Positions 26,933 to 37,413 are shown, counted from the first letter of the stretch. The stretch: DNA of 64,000 nt from an uncultured Bacteroides sp. (GCF_963677715.1 NZ_OY782495.1:1116001-1180000), one strand, 5' to 3'. Numbers and translations are program-made. The notes: generated by a model from the sequence alone, not told the origin.

Positions 26933-28618
26933 TCATTGCTTGCTTAAATGAGACCTCTTGGGTTTATTCTGACTTTTTTTTGGCGTCTTCAATTGAAACA
27001 ACACGAACAATCCATGAACAAGAACTATAATTATTGTGACACTCAGTAATACTTTATCTTTGTTCCAACCAATGGTTTGTTGATACCACAATGCTACAAG
27101 AATTAATAAAACTGCAAGTATAAGACCGGTTGTTTTAAAAATACGTATGTCAGAGCGGGAAGGAGAACCTTTTTGCAGCTTACTTTTTTTGTTTCCGTAA
27201 AGAATATAGACATCCAATCCTATTACCATCCAAATCAGCAGGCGAATCCAGGTGTCAGCTGGCAAAAACGCCATCATGAATAGACAGGTAATGATACCTA
27301 AAACAGGAACAAGCGGCACAAAAGGAGTTTTAAATGCACGTGGTATATTAGGCATTGTTTTTCGCATAACCAGAATCCCCACGCAAACCAGAATGAATGC
27401 CAACAAGGTACCTATACTGGTCATTTCGCCCGCCACGCGTGCTGGGACTAATGCAGAAAAAGTACCCACTACTAGTAGTAACAAGAGATTGCTTTTTACC
27501 GGCGTGTGATAAACCGGATGGATTTTAGAAAAAACTTTTGGCAACAATCCATCCTTACTCATACTGTAAAAAACGCGGCTTTGACCTAATAACATCACCA
27601 GAATTACGGAAGTGTAACCGGCTAAAATCGCCAATATAATAGCTTTATTAAGCCATGAATAATCTGCGTGAATAACGCCGAAAGCATCAGCCTTCCCCAT
27701 ATGATCAATGGCAATAGCCACCGGAGCAATTCCATCGTGTCCCTTGAAAGCGGTATAATTTACCACTCCTGTCATAACATGGGCAAACAAGATATAAAGT
27801 ACTGTACAAATAAGTAAGGAAACAAGAATACCGATAGGCAGGTTTCGTTTTGGATTTTTTGTTTCCTGGGCAGCCGTACTAACTGCATCGAACCCGATAA
27901 ATGCAAAAAATACAACCGCTGCAGCCCGGATAATTCCGCTAAAACCATATTCACCAAATGTACCGGTATTGGCAGGAATATAAGGTAAATAATTGGCCGT
28001 ATTAATATATTTCCAACCTAAAAAAATAAAGACAAATACTACCGCAATCTTAAGGATTACGATGAATAAATTCACCTTCAAACTTCCTTCCGTACCCCGG
28101 ATAAGCAATAAACTGACAAGTACCACTATTAAAGCTGCCGGAAGATTTATAATACCACCATCCCAAGGGCATAATACCAGTTTCTGCGGCAGGTTAATAC
28201 CAAATCCTTCGAGGAATTTCACTAAATAACGACTCCAACTTATGCTGACGGTAGCTGCCGCAATAGCATATTCCAGCACTAAATCCCAACCGATAATCCA
28301 GGCAATAAATTCACCCATAGTGGCATAGGAATAGGTATATGCACTTCCGGCAACGGGAATCATAGAGGCAAACTCAGCATAACACAATCCTGCAAAGCCG
28401 CAACCCAACGCCGCAATAACAAAGGAAACAGTTATTGCAGGTCCTGCTTGATAAGCAGCAGCTCCACCAGTGATAGAAAATAACCCGGCACCAATAATAG
28501 CCCCAATACCTAAAGCAACCAGTCTTGTGGCTCCGAGTGATTTTTTTAAAGAAAGTTCATCTGTCGAATTAGATTCGGCCGATAAGCTTTCAATAGATTT
28601 ACGAATAAATAAACTCAT
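26933..28618 (-). CDS. APC-superfamily amino acid permease (CAT-like)
   Basis: The 561 residues form about 12-14 membrane helices. The first helix reads LGIGAIIGAGLFSITG, the substrate-binding GxG turn of APC transporters, and AEFASMIPVAGSAYTYSYA follows, as in the cationic amino acid transporter group. The cytoplasmic C-terminus is basic. It imports amino acids; the specificity is unknown. It is upstream of, and on the same strand as, no obvious partner. The 660-bp gap below and the susD terminator above suggest a separate transcript. Confidence 0.88.
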   Translation of the reverse strand: MSLFIRKSIESLSAESNSTDELSLKKSLGATRLVALGIGAIIGAGLFSITGGAAAYQAGPAITVSFVIAALGCGFAGLCYAEFASMIPVAGSAYTYSYATMGEFIAWIIGWDLVLEYAIAAATVSISWSRYLVKFLEGFGINLPQKLVLCPWDGGIINLPAALIVVLVSLLLIRGTEGSLKVNLFIVILKIAVVFVFIFLGWKYINTANYLPYIPANTGTFGEYGFSGIIRAAAVVFFAFIGFDAVSTAAQETKNPKRNLPIGILVSLLICTVLYILFAHVMTGVVNYTAFKGHDGIAPVAIAIDHMGKADAFGVIHADYSWLNKAIILAILAGYTSVILVMLLGQSRVFYSMSKDGLLPKVFSKIHPVYHTPVKSNLLLLLVVGTFSALVPARVAGEMTSIGTLLAFILVCVGILVMRKTMPNIPRAFKTPFVPLVPVLGIITCLFMMAFLPADTWIRLLIWMVIGLDVYILYGNKKSKLQKGSPSRSDIRIFKTTGLILAVLLILVALWYQQTIGWNKDKVLLSVTIIIVLVHGLFVLFQLKTPKKSQNKPKRSHLSKQ

Positions 28619-28734
28619 CGTTATGTTTTTTTTAGTTTTAGTGGATTGATTTTTCTTATATCAATTTTTCACTGAAAGAAATCAATATAAGATATTCATT
28701 TAATCCTTTTTTAATCCACATTAAATAAGAATAC

Positions 28735-28787
28735 TGAAAAAAGTATCCTCAACAACCACTTATTACAAGTGGCATTGAGGATACTTT
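28735..28787 (-). terminator. Terminator after susD
   Basis: AAAGTATCCTCAA (28740-28752) pairs with TTGAGGATACTTT (28775-28787). A second inner stem is CCACTT/AAGTGG. The A-run at 28735-28742 gives a U-run on the minus strand. It lies 17 bp below the susD stop codon. Confidence 0.8.
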
Positions 28788-28804
28788 ATATAGATAAAGA
28801 TTAA

Positions 28805-30493
28805 TTAATAACCCGGGTTTTGTGTAATACCAAGGTCATTTCCGGACAGTCCTTTCGGAATAGGAAAACGATAGAATTTACCGCTTACATTATCCGTTTT
28901 TGAATGAAGATGTTTGTATATTTTAGCAAAGAACGGGTAATTGGTAGTACTCGATGCTGCACCGAATTTTGCTGCTATAGCATCTACATCCTTATAATCC
29001 GCTTTGTAATATTCATACGCAGGCACATTTGTCAAAACAGTACTTACTAATTTATGCCAGCGCGTGAGGTTCGTCCAGCGTTTTTGTTCAAAGAAGAACT
29101 CCAGATTCCATTCCTTTTCCAATTCGTCTTGAGTTAGTGTCGTATAAGTACTTTGACCTGCTCTCGCGCGTAACAGATTGATAACTTCAGCGGCGTCTGT
29201 TGGTTCATTTTTATAGAACAAAGCTTCTGCTTTTATGAGCAGCACTTCTGCATAACGGATTTCGATACGGTTGATGTCATTTGGCTGTCCCACTGCTGTA
29301 CCAGGAGCTACTTCAGGATAAGTTGCGTTTCGATGAATCCATTTTCCGATACGCGGTGAAGTAACAGGGAAAACAAAATCATATTCTTTATAATCACTTG
29401 CCTTTGTAGGTGTTGCTACAAGCGGTTCATCTTGGTTATACAAACGATTCAAAATTGAGAAACGTTTACGTGTGTCTGTATCAGAGAAAAGATTCAGCAA
29501 AGTTGCGTCAGCCGGGCCAATATGATTATCCTGATACAGGTCAAAGCGGAATGTAAACGGACAGTGTGTCTGATGATTACCTTGTACGTCAACATCATCC
29601 CCATCATGATGAATCGTAAATATATGTTCTATCGAACGATCTTCGGCAGCTACTCCAAAATTATTTTCAAAATTGCTTTCCAACGCATAATTACCACTGT
29701 TGATTACCTTGTTGGCATAATCAATCGCCTTCTGTAATCGGGTTTGATCCTAGGTAGTAGGCGATGGATCGGTTTGACTGTTAGCAATAGCAGCTACCTG
29801 ACTTTGAGTAAGTGGATTGCTCGCCCAATTTAGGTAAGCACGGGCAAGTATTGCATTAGCTGAACCCTTGCTCGGATTTGAACGAATCTGGTCATAACTG
29901 GGTAAATCTGCTTCGGCCTCTGTCAAATCCTTTATTATTTGGGTATATACATCATCAATGGACCTACGGGTTGTTTGTACCTGGGTAGTAGCATTCGTGG
30001 TTAAAATAAGAGGTACTTCGCCCCAAAGTTGTGTCAGATAAAGATAACTCAAACCACGAATGAATTTAGCACGTGCTTTGGCCAAATAAATTGTCGCCTC
30101 AGACAGATTATCAGAAACAACACTTGAATCTGCTTTTTCAATGGTACGATTGGCTTCGCCGATACTTACATAAAGATAATTGAAAATTTTAGTTGGGTAC
30201 CAATTGTTTACGTCTGTTCTAAATAAACTCACCAAAGGTCCATCAGCATCGTCGGCACCTTCAAAACTAATGGTAGCATCTGTTTGAGATTCAATCAAAA
30301 ACGAAAAGGATGAACTCAATCGCTGCCATGGAGAATATGCAGCGCTCGCTGCTGCTAACGCCGCCTGATCAGTTTTCCACGCAGAGTCACCTGAGATTAC
30401 TATCGGTGAATCCTCACTACTGTTGCAGGAGGACAGCAATACCGAACTAATTGCTATAGCTATTAAAGCTACGGGGTTAAAAAATCGCTTCAT
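28805..30493 (-). pseudogene. SusD/RagB-family lipoprotein split by an in-frame amber codon
   Basis: The frame runs from the ATG at 30493 to 28805 and would encode 562 residues. It has a lipobox LLSSC (Cys23), the SusD N-terminal helical domain with a conserved KARAKFIRGLSYLYLTQLWG stretch, and a C-terminal domain ending GITQNPGY. A TAG at 29750-29752 interrupts it after ...DPSPTT. The same frame continues directly with DQTRLQKAIDYANKVINSG, a normal SusD helix, so a single substitution explains the break. The upstream fragment is 247 residues. SusD proteins cap their SusC partner and bind glycan. Readthrough, sequencing error or real inactivation are all possible. Confidence 0.85.
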
Positions 30494-30552
30494 TCTTTTT
30501 AAATTAAATTATTAATAATAAATTAGATAATATTGAATTTTGATGATTTTTA

Positions 30553-33500
30553 TCAAAAGGAAATATTTGCCCCCACTAACAATGTACGAGCCATTGGATA
30601 AGATCCCAGATCTAATCCTTTTGCAACTTCAGGGTCATAGCCTTTGTAGCCAGTTATAGTGACTAAATTTTCTAATGTTGAAAACAACCTGATTTTTAAA
30701 GGCTGTTTTGCTGCTAAAAGATAAATTTTATTAATAGTATAACCCAGAGTTATAGTCTTGATCCTCAAATAAGAAGCATCTTCTATATAGCGGCTATCTA
30801 ATTCGGATGAAATCGGAACACTGGTAATGCGTGGAATTGTAGTAGATGGATTTGTTTCCGTCCAGGCATTTAATAATGCAGCCGAAGCATTATAAGAATC
30901 ACTGGGAGTTTCAAGATAGCGTCGTAACTCGTTATAAACTTTATTTCCATGTGAGCCTTGTAGCAGAACAAAGAGATCGAAGCCATGATACTTGAATGTA
31001 GACGAGAATCCATAGATAAAGTCGGGTTGGATGCTACCCAATATTGCACGGTCGTTTGCATCAATATATCCATCCGAATTTATATCTTTAAATTTAGGGT
31101 CTCCCAGTTGGGGGCTGGTATTTGCCGGTGTAGTCGGTAACTTGGAGACATCTTCCCCTTTTTGAACAACACCATCGAACGCCAGTCCGTAAAACGAGCC
31201 CAAAGATTCTCCTACACGCAGTATATTTATGCCATCTATTATATCACCATTATCATTTAATTTTGTTATCTCATTGTGATTTTTGGATATATTAGCCGCA
31301 ACCGACCAATTTGTTTTTTTGCTATCTAAAATTATAGCATTGACAGATAATTCCAGACCTTTATTGACTACATTCCCAATATTTTTCAATTGTCCGCTTT
31401 CTTCACTCAGTTTAGCAGGAATAAGTAACAATAAATTGGATGTTTTTTTGTAATAGGCATCTGCTGTAGCAGTTATTCGATTATTCAGAATCCCTGCATC
31501 CAGTCCGATATTATATTGTGTGGTAGTTTCCCATTTAAGGTTATCATCACCTGTATTACCAACCTTATAGACCGTTTTTCCATTATATTTAGTTACCACT
31601 AAAGTTTGCAGATAATCATAGTCTCCAATCTCTTGATTACCTACGCTTCCGAAGCTCATGCGTAACTTCAAATTACTAATATCAGAAATGCCCTTCAAAA
31701 ATCCCTCTTCGTTTACATTCCAAGATAACCCGAGAGAGGGAAAAATGCCCCAACGATGTGCAAAGCGGGTAGAATAATCACTGCGAAAGGTAGTCGTTAA
31801 ATTATAACGTTTTAACAAGGAATAATTTATTCTACCCAGCATTGAATACAGGCTACTACTGCTGGATCCGCTGTAGATTGGTGTATCTCCGTATGGGGTT
31901 CCATCCTGAAGGTTGTTGACACCTAAATCTTCATCTGTAAAGCCCGAACTAATTGTAGAAATATAATTAATTTTCGTTTTTTGATCCGTGAAGCCTGCTA
32001 AAATATCAAACGAATGAACTCCGATTTGTTTTGTGTAAGCTAATGTAAACTCTGATAAAAGGACCTCTACTCTTTTATTTCCTATACCACCAATACCACT
32101 GGTAACCAAACCAATAGCAGTATAAGAAGGCGAGAAATAGTTTTGTGTAGTGTGACTGATATTACTTCCAAAGTTCACTTTCGCAGTCAAGCCATCTATT
32201 ATTTTGTACTGAGCGTAAAAATTGCCCAGAAAAGCAGTATTGATGGTTTGTGCCGTGCTGTTTTTAAGGTCCGATACAGGATTTGCTGTCTTACTTCCTT
32301 CACGCAGATAGGCATACTCGTAAGGATTGTTGTAATTATAGCTGTTGTTGCTGTTGTAAATAGGTACAACAGGAGGAATATATAAAGCATAAGTCAGTGA
32401 ATTAGCAATACCCTTTGAATAAGGAGAACTGTTGTAGTTCACACCTTCAAATGTGGTAAGGCTGTTCTGGGTGCTTTTGCTTGCCGTCAGATTGACTCCG
32501 ATTTTAAATCCTGAAAATACCTCTTTGTCATAATTCAGTTTTCCAGTAAAACGTTCTAACCCGGAGTTCAAGATAATTCCTTCCTGATTGAGATAGTTTC
32601 CTGAAAGGAAGTATTGCGATTTCTCATCTCCTCCACTAATGGAAAGAGAGTGGCTTTGAGTCATCCCTGTTTGAAGAACAGCACTTTGCCAGTCGTAACC
32701 TTCGCCTAACTGTTCGATTTGCGCATCCGTGTACCCGGGTTTGTTCAAAAAATAATCTTTTTGCAACCGGGCCCATTGTGAAGCGTTGAGTAAGTCCAAT
32801 TTTTTTGCAGATTTACTCCAGCCCGTAGAGAATTGATAGTTGACAGAATTTCGTCCTTTCTTCCCTTTTTTGGTAGCAATCAAAATCACTCCATTTGAGC
32901 CCCGTGACCCGTAAATAGCCGTAGCAGATACATCCTTCAAGACTTCAATAGATTCTATGTCCGAAGGATTGAGGAGATTAAGTGGATTAGATTCCCCTTC
33001 AACAGCCCCAAGACCGACTTTTGTTGTTGAATTGTCACTGAAATATGGAAAACCGTCAATAACATACAATGGATCATTGCTAGCATTGATAGAATTGCCA
33101 CCACGGATACGTATGCTGGCCGGAGATCCCGGTTGACCTGAGCTCTGCGTCACATTAACTCCCGCTACTGCACCGCCCAGCAAAGCATCCACAGAAGAAG
33201 ACACGTTATATTCTAAATGAGTTTTCGAAACGCTGGAAATTGCTCCCGTAAGTTCCTTCCTTTTTTGTGTGCCATAACCTACTACAACGACTTCGTTAAG
33301 TAAATTAATATCTTCAGCTAAAAAGATGGTAATAGGATCAGATCCAAAAACATCAATCTCTTGTTGTTTGTAACCAATTATAGATACATTTAAGGTGACT
33401 GGGAACGACTTTACTTTCAAACTAAAGTTCCCTTTTACATCAGACACGGCTCCTTCGTTTTGTCCTTTAATCTTAATTGTGGCTCCAATCACAGATACTT

Positions 33501-33654
33501 TTGAATTTTCATCGAGAATCAAACCTTTTAGAGTGACTTGCTGTGCATATACAGATAAAGTAGTCAGCATCATAAGTAAAAACGTAACAACACTTTTGCG
33601 AGCACACTGATTTTGTCCTTTTTTGTTTTTGGAGAATAAAAGTTTTTTTATCAT
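30553..33654 (-). CDS. SusC/RagA-family TonB-linked outer-membrane transporter
   Basis: The 1033 residues have a Sec signal (to about 38, ending SVYAQ), an N-terminal carboxypeptidase-regulatory-like domain (about 42-115), and the TonB-box/plug signature LNEVVVVGYGTQKRKELTGA. The plug continues with SIRIRGGNSINASNDPLYVIDGFP and GSRGSNGVILIATKKGKKG. A 22-strand barrel ends ...LVGANISF. It imports large ligands, usually glycans, as a complex with SusD, whose damaged gene follows 59 bp downstream. No regulator or glycosidase lies next to the pair, so the ligand is unknown. Confidence 0.95.
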   Translation of the reverse strand: MIKKLLFSKNKKGQNQCARKSVVTFLLMMLTTLSVYAQQVTLKGLILDENSKVSVIGATIKIKGQNEGAVSDVKGNFSLKVKSFPVTLNVSIIGYKQQEIDVFGSDPITIFLAEDINLLNEVVVVGYGTQKRKELTGAISSVSKTHLEYNVSSSVDALLGGAVAGVNVTQSSGQPGSPASIRIRGGNSINASNDPLYVIDGFPYFSDNSTTKVGLGAVEGESNPLNLLNPSDIESIEVLKDVSATAIYGSRGSNGVILIATKKGKKGRNSVNYQFSTGWSKSAKKLDLLNASQWARLQKDYFLNKPGYTDAQIEQLGEGYDWQSAVLQTGMTQSHSLSISGGDEKSQYFLSGNYLNQEGIILNSGLERFTGKLNYDKEVFSGFKIGVNLTASKSTQNSLTTFEGVNYNSSPYSKGIANSLTYALYIPPVVPIYNSNNSYNYNNPYEYAYLREGSKTANPVSDLKNSTAQTINTAFLGNFYAQYKIIDGLTAKVNFGSNISHTTQNYFSPSYTAIGLVTSGIGGIGNKRVEVLLSEFTLAYTKQIGVHSFDILAGFTDQKTKINYISTISSGFTDEDLGVNNLQDGTPYGDTPIYSGSSSSSLYSMLGRINYSLLKRYNLTTTFRSDYSTRFAHRWGIFPSLGLSWNVNEEGFLKGISDISNLKLRMSFGSVGNQEIGDYDYLQTLVVTKYNGKTVYKVGNTGDDNLKWETTTQYNIGLDAGILNNRITATADAYYKKTSNLLLLIPAKLSEESGQLKNIGNVVNKGLELSVNAIILDSKKTNWSVAANISKNHNEITKLNDNGDIIDGINILRVGESLGSFYGLAFDGVVQKGEDVSKLPTTPANTSPQLGDPKFKDINSDGYIDANDRAILGSIQPDFIYGFSSTFKYHGFDLFVLLQGSHGNKVYNELRRYLETPSDSYNASAALLNAWTETNPSTTIPRITSVPISSELDSRYIEDASYLRIKTITLGYTINKIYLLAAKQPLKIRLFSTLENLVTITGYKGYDPEVAKGLDLGSYPMARTLLVGANISF

Positions 33655-33760
33655 ATAAGTTATTTGAATTAGAGCAAGCCTTGCAATAGTTTATTTAAAT
33701 AATAGATATTGAAAGCTCAATTATTTATATTTATAAATCAATTATTTATTTACTTTAATG

Positions 33761-33928
33761 TCATGAATGGTTGATCTTTACATACTCTGCAATCCATTTT
33801 TCAATTAATGGATACGTAAATTTGGTACCGCTAATAATTGCCTCTCCGGATGGTTTGTTTTCTGATGTAAAACCTGTGGAAAAGATTAATGGAGCGAAAA
33901 GCGAGGTGTAAGAATAAGTTGGTTTCAT
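33761..33928 (-). pseudogene. Truncated PstS-like phosphate-binding protein remnant
   Basis: A 55-codon frame starts at ATG 33928. Residues about 36-53 (ISGTKFTYPLIEKWIAEY) resemble the start of Bacteroidota PstS-type phosphate-binding proteins, which typically read ISGAFALYPL followed by KWAEEYKKINP. Only the first 20% of such a protein is present; the frame stops at 33761 and no later part is visible. It is therefore probably a decayed or duplicated 5' end. It lies upstream of susC on the same strand. Confidence 0.5.
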
Positions 33929-34499
33929 ATTCTTGTGGATTAAGGAACGAATAGATTCGTCAGGTTATTTAAAACCGGATAAAATTATGGAATTGAAAAT
34001 ATATATTTAATAATGCTTCCTTTATGGAATGTGGCAAAGTGCTAACCGGAATAAAGACTAAGAGTTGGATGGGAAATCAGCACGAAATGCTACAACAGCA
34101 CATTCGCATGACAAGAAAAGGGTTGGAAAGAATTTCAGAAGAGAAAGTAATTTTAGCTAAAGGCAACTGTTGATTTTCATTTGCTGAAAAAATAAATTGC
34201 CTGCCCTGCTTACCATGTAAGACTCTTTGTGTGATGGAATAAATAGTCTGTTTCATTTTTTATCTGTTTTAGGAAGAAATATGGATCCTTTCGGATTATT
34301 GTACATTCTAATAAACAAAAATTCATTTCGACAATGCAAAATTAGTTAATGAGCCCTATTCCTGAAATACCTAATATAGGGTATTTTTATACCATACTTA
34401 CGGCATTATGCATTCATTTCGCGGCTTTAACTTTGAAAAAAAATAATTTGTTTTATTAAGTTTCCAGCATTTTTATTCGTAATAGTAGCTGAAACATAA
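33929..34499. other. Intergenic debris region
   Basis: No complete gene is supported. A 49-codon frame (34024-34173, +) reads MECGKVLTGIKT... and is charged and basic, without a family I recognise. TAACTTTG at 34428-34435 fits a -7 box. A small near-palindrome surrounds GGTATTTTTATACC at about 34380-34395. The flanks hold a PstS remnant and an IS3-type tail. Confidence 0.4.
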
Positions 34500-34709
34500 A
34501 TGGAACAGTATAATTATGTACTAAAATGTTATGCCACATTTATTGCCACCAGCAGCCGTCGTTTCATCTGCATTGAAGTAGAAGATACTATCGATTATGA
34601 GCAACCCATAGACTACAAACAGCTATACGCCCAAGCCATAGAAGCACTGCGCAGCAAAGCCCGCTACTGGTTTACGCACAAAGAAGAAGCCTACATTAGT
34701 AGTACTTGA
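34500..34709 (+). CDS. Small hypothetical protein, possibly truncated
   Basis: The 69 residues have protein-like composition (VLKCYATFIATSSRRFICIE, then acidic, then IEALRSKARYWFTHKEEAYI). I do not recognise the family. A -7-like box lies at 34428-34435. Its last three residues run into an out-of-frame IS3-type transposase tail, so the original C-terminus may have been lost at that junction. The reading is plausible but unproven. Confidence 0.4.
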   Translation: MEQYNYVLKCYATFIATSSRRFICIEVEDTIDYEQPIDYKQLYAQAIEALRSKARYWFTHKEEAYISST

Positions 34710-34794
34710 TGCCTATATATTTAGGACTCTTACAGATATGCGAAAAAGAACCAAAGTGTGGATGGAAGACTACAATAAATACATAAAAAATCAT
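34696..34794 (+). pseudogene. IS3-family transposase C-terminal remnant
   Basis: In one frame the DNA reads VVLDAYIFRTLTD, then a charged stretch and WMEDYNKY. This matches the end of IS3/IS150-type DDE transposases, which commonly read LDAYLF-x-L-x-E-x-R and WxxDYN before a PHxSL motif. The PHxSL part is absent, and nothing earlier in the transposase is present. A stump of an old insertion is the simplest reading. Confidence 0.5.
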
Positions 34795-34923
34795 AAAACT
34801 AAAATAAATATTATTACTTTAGCGATCTAATTTAACTCTGCAAAAAAACAGGAAAGCTGACAGATGTATGAATCTATTGTACATATACAATTATTTATAT
34901 ATTCTCGTAAAATAGTTCCACTC

Positions 34924-37197
34924 ATGAAAAAAAATATTCTTTTTGTTCTACTGGTTGGGTATGTACAACTCATTACGGCACAAAATATAAAAGGTACGGT
35001 TTTAGATAATAATCATAAAGCATTACCCTATGTTACCGTACGTTTGTTGAACACAGACTCCACTTTTGTGCAAGGCACTCATACTGACAGTTTAGGTGTC
35101 TATTCAATGAGTCTTAAGCAGCAAGGCAATTATTTATTATGCTTAAGCTCCATAGGCTACAAAACACAAGTATTGCCTGTGGAAGTGCAGCGCAATAAGC
35201 AGCTTTCCGTTATCATTTTAGAAACCGATAATGTAGTATTAAACGAAATTACGATAGAAGCCTCTTCTTTCGTACGACAAGATGACAAAATCTCAATTTA
35301 TCCGGATAAAAAACAAATAAAGCATTCGGCTACGGGATATGATTTACTTTACAAATTAATGATTCCGGAGGTAGATGTAGACCGTATGGAGGGAAAAGTG
35401 TCGACCTTAGGTGGAGAAGCTACACTTTATATTGACGGGCGTAAGGTAGATTCCCAGGAAATACGAAGTCTGAATCCTAAAGAGATTGAGAAAGTCGAAT
35501 ATTATGATGTGCCTGCCGGAAAATATATGAATGATGTGGCAGCGATCAATTTTATTACCAAAAAGTATAAAACAGGAGGTTACGTGTCGCTGAATGCGGA
35601 ACAAAGAATCGGATATTTGAGTGGCGATTATAATGCTGTGGCAAAGTTGTCTCACAATAACACCAGTTACACCTTGTTCGCCGGCCATTCCATGAGCAAA
35701 TATGACGGAACGAAGGACGAAACCCAAGAACATTTTGTATTCTCAGACCATGAAACAGATAGACAATCGGGTACATTGGAAAGCAGAGTAAAGAACAATA
35801 GCCAATATGCCCAACTCAATATGACCAATCAGAACGATAAACGTACCTTAATCGGAAAATTATCTTTGGTACGCAATGATGCTCCAAACAATTACGCCCA
35901 AAACATGCTCGAATATGGCGGTACCGGCATCCGGCAGGAGAGTTTTAAGAATACTGACCAATCAGGATTGAAGTCGGCCATAGAGCTCTATGGATATTTC
36001 CATCTGAATGACAAACAGTTTTTGGAGATGACTTTAGGTGGTAATTATACGGATAACACTTATGCTTATACTTACCGGGAAAATAGTTACTCCACCTCGA
36101 CAGATAGCAAAGAAGATTTGTATGATTTATCTATCAATGTAAACTATGGTATTCAATTTAAACATCGGAATTCTTTAACTGTACAGACTTTTCATTTTCA
36201 GACTATCAGCTCTGTAAATTACAGAGGAAATAATCCCTCCTGGCAGCACTTTTGGAATGAAGAAAGTATACTATTTCTGGAATATAACCAAAAGTTAGGA
36301 CCGAAATTCACGCTTAAATTAGGGCCGGGAGCATCGTACGTACAATATCGCTTGCATGGAGACGAAAGAAAGGACGAGTTTTCTCCCCGTTTGCGCTCTA
36401 GCCTAATTTATTGTCCTTCAAAGAACCAGCAAATTCAGCTAAGATATCATGTGGGGAACAGTGAATTGCAGATCAATCAATTGAATGAAGTGGAACAACA
36501 AATCGATTCTTTGCAGATAAGGCGAGGAAATCCCAATCAAAAGATCGCTTTTCTATATAAACTTATAGCTGTTTACAGCGGACAATTTGGAAAATTCAAT
36601 ATCGGAGCAGAACTATGGTATGATGGGATAAACCATGTACCGGCCGAAGATTTTTATATAGAAAATGATAAATTGATAAGAAGCTATGAAAGTGAAGGCA
36701 AACGCCGGATGTTTACAAGCCAATTGTCCGGTGCATGGAAAGTGACGGATAATCTACGAATCAAGTTAGTAGGGAATTGGCTATACATAAAGCCTAAAGC
36801 CACTCCGGAAAAGTTAAGATGTTTCTCGGGCAATATGCAGGTAGATTATTATTGGAATGATTTTTCATGCGGCGTGTTTGCCAAATCAAGAACAAAATCG
36901 CTTAATTACAACCTGATGTATGTCACCGGGCCGGCCCAATATGGCGGTTACATAAGTTGGAATCATAATAACTGGCACATAGAAAGCGGATCAATGAATC
37001 CTTTTACCGAGCACAATAAAAGGGAGTCCGTTATGGATCGGGGAGTATATAGCTACAAAAATGTGGCAACCAGTAAGCTCTACCGGCAGAGTGGTTACGT
37101 AAAGGTGACTTATACCTTCGATTTTGGAAAGAAAACGCATCGGGAAAATAATGATGTCGATACAAACATTAATAGTACAATATTGAAAGCAGATTAA
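34924..37197 (+). CDS. TonB-dependent receptor-like outer-membrane barrel
   Basis: From the ATG at 34924 the protein is 757 residues: a signal peptide (to about 20, ending LITAQ), a carboxypeptidase-regulatory-like domain (about 22-105), a plug-like domain with YIDGRKV and NFITKKYKTGGYVSLN, and a large barrel ending YTFDFGKK plus a polar tail. It lacks the SusC-specific signature, so it belongs to the outer-membrane beta-barrel/TonB-receptor-like group (OMP_b-brl). The frame is open 60 bp further upstream, but that extension would precede the signal, so the internal ATG is used. The ligand is unknown. Confidence 0.85.
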   Translation: MKKNILFVLLVGYVQLITAQNIKGTVLDNNHKALPYVTVRLLNTDSTFVQGTHTDSLGVYSMSLKQQGNYLLCLSSIGYKTQVLPVEVQRNKQLSVIILETDNVVLNEITIEASSFVRQDDKISIYPDKKQIKHSATGYDLLYKLMIPEVDVDRMEGKVSTLGGEATLYIDGRKVDSQEIRSLNPKEIEKVEYYDVPAGKYMNDVAAINFITKKYKTGGYVSLNAEQRIGYLSGDYNAVAKLSHNNTSYTLFAGHSMSKYDGTKDETQEHFVFSDHETDRQSGTLESRVKNNSQYAQLNMTNQNDKRTLIGKLSLVRNDAPNNYAQNMLEYGGTGIRQESFKNTDQSGLKSAIELYGYFHLNDKQFLEMTLGGNYTDNTYAYTYRENSYSTSTDSKEDLYDLSINVNYGIQFKHRNSLTVQTFHFQTISSVNYRGNNPSWQHFWNEESILFLEYNQKLGPKFTLKLGPGASYVQYRLHGDERKDEFSPRLRSSLIYCPSKNQQIQLRYHVGNSELQINQLNEVEQQIDSLQIRRGNPNQKIAFLYKLIAVYSGQFGKFNIGAELWYDGINHVPAEDFYIENDKLIRSYESEGKRRMFTSQLSGAWKVTDNLRIKLVGNWLYIKPKATPEKLRCFSGNMQVDYYWNDFSCGVFAKSRTKSLNYNLMYVTGPAQYGGYISWNHNNWHIESGSMNPFTEHNKRESVMDRGVYSYKNVATSKLYRQSGYVKVTYTFDFGKKTHRENNDVDTNINSTILKAD

Positions 37198-37413
37198 AAA
37201 AACTTATGGATCCATATACAGACATAATCATTCATCCCCTAAGAGAGTAAGTTGAGACCTGTTCGGACACTCAGTTATAATTTCTAATAGATTGTCTTTC
37301 AACGCTCTATCTATCATAGCAATCTCGTTTCCTGCAAATTTACAATCGAAAAGTGAATTTGCAAACTATTTGCCGGTTAATTGATTACTTAGAAACAAGA
37401 CTAAAATAATAGT

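Noticed and set aside
29750-29752. Amber codon in susD as evidence of stop-codon recoding
   Set aside because: No suppressor tRNA, and other genes here use TAG, TAA and TGA as normal stops.
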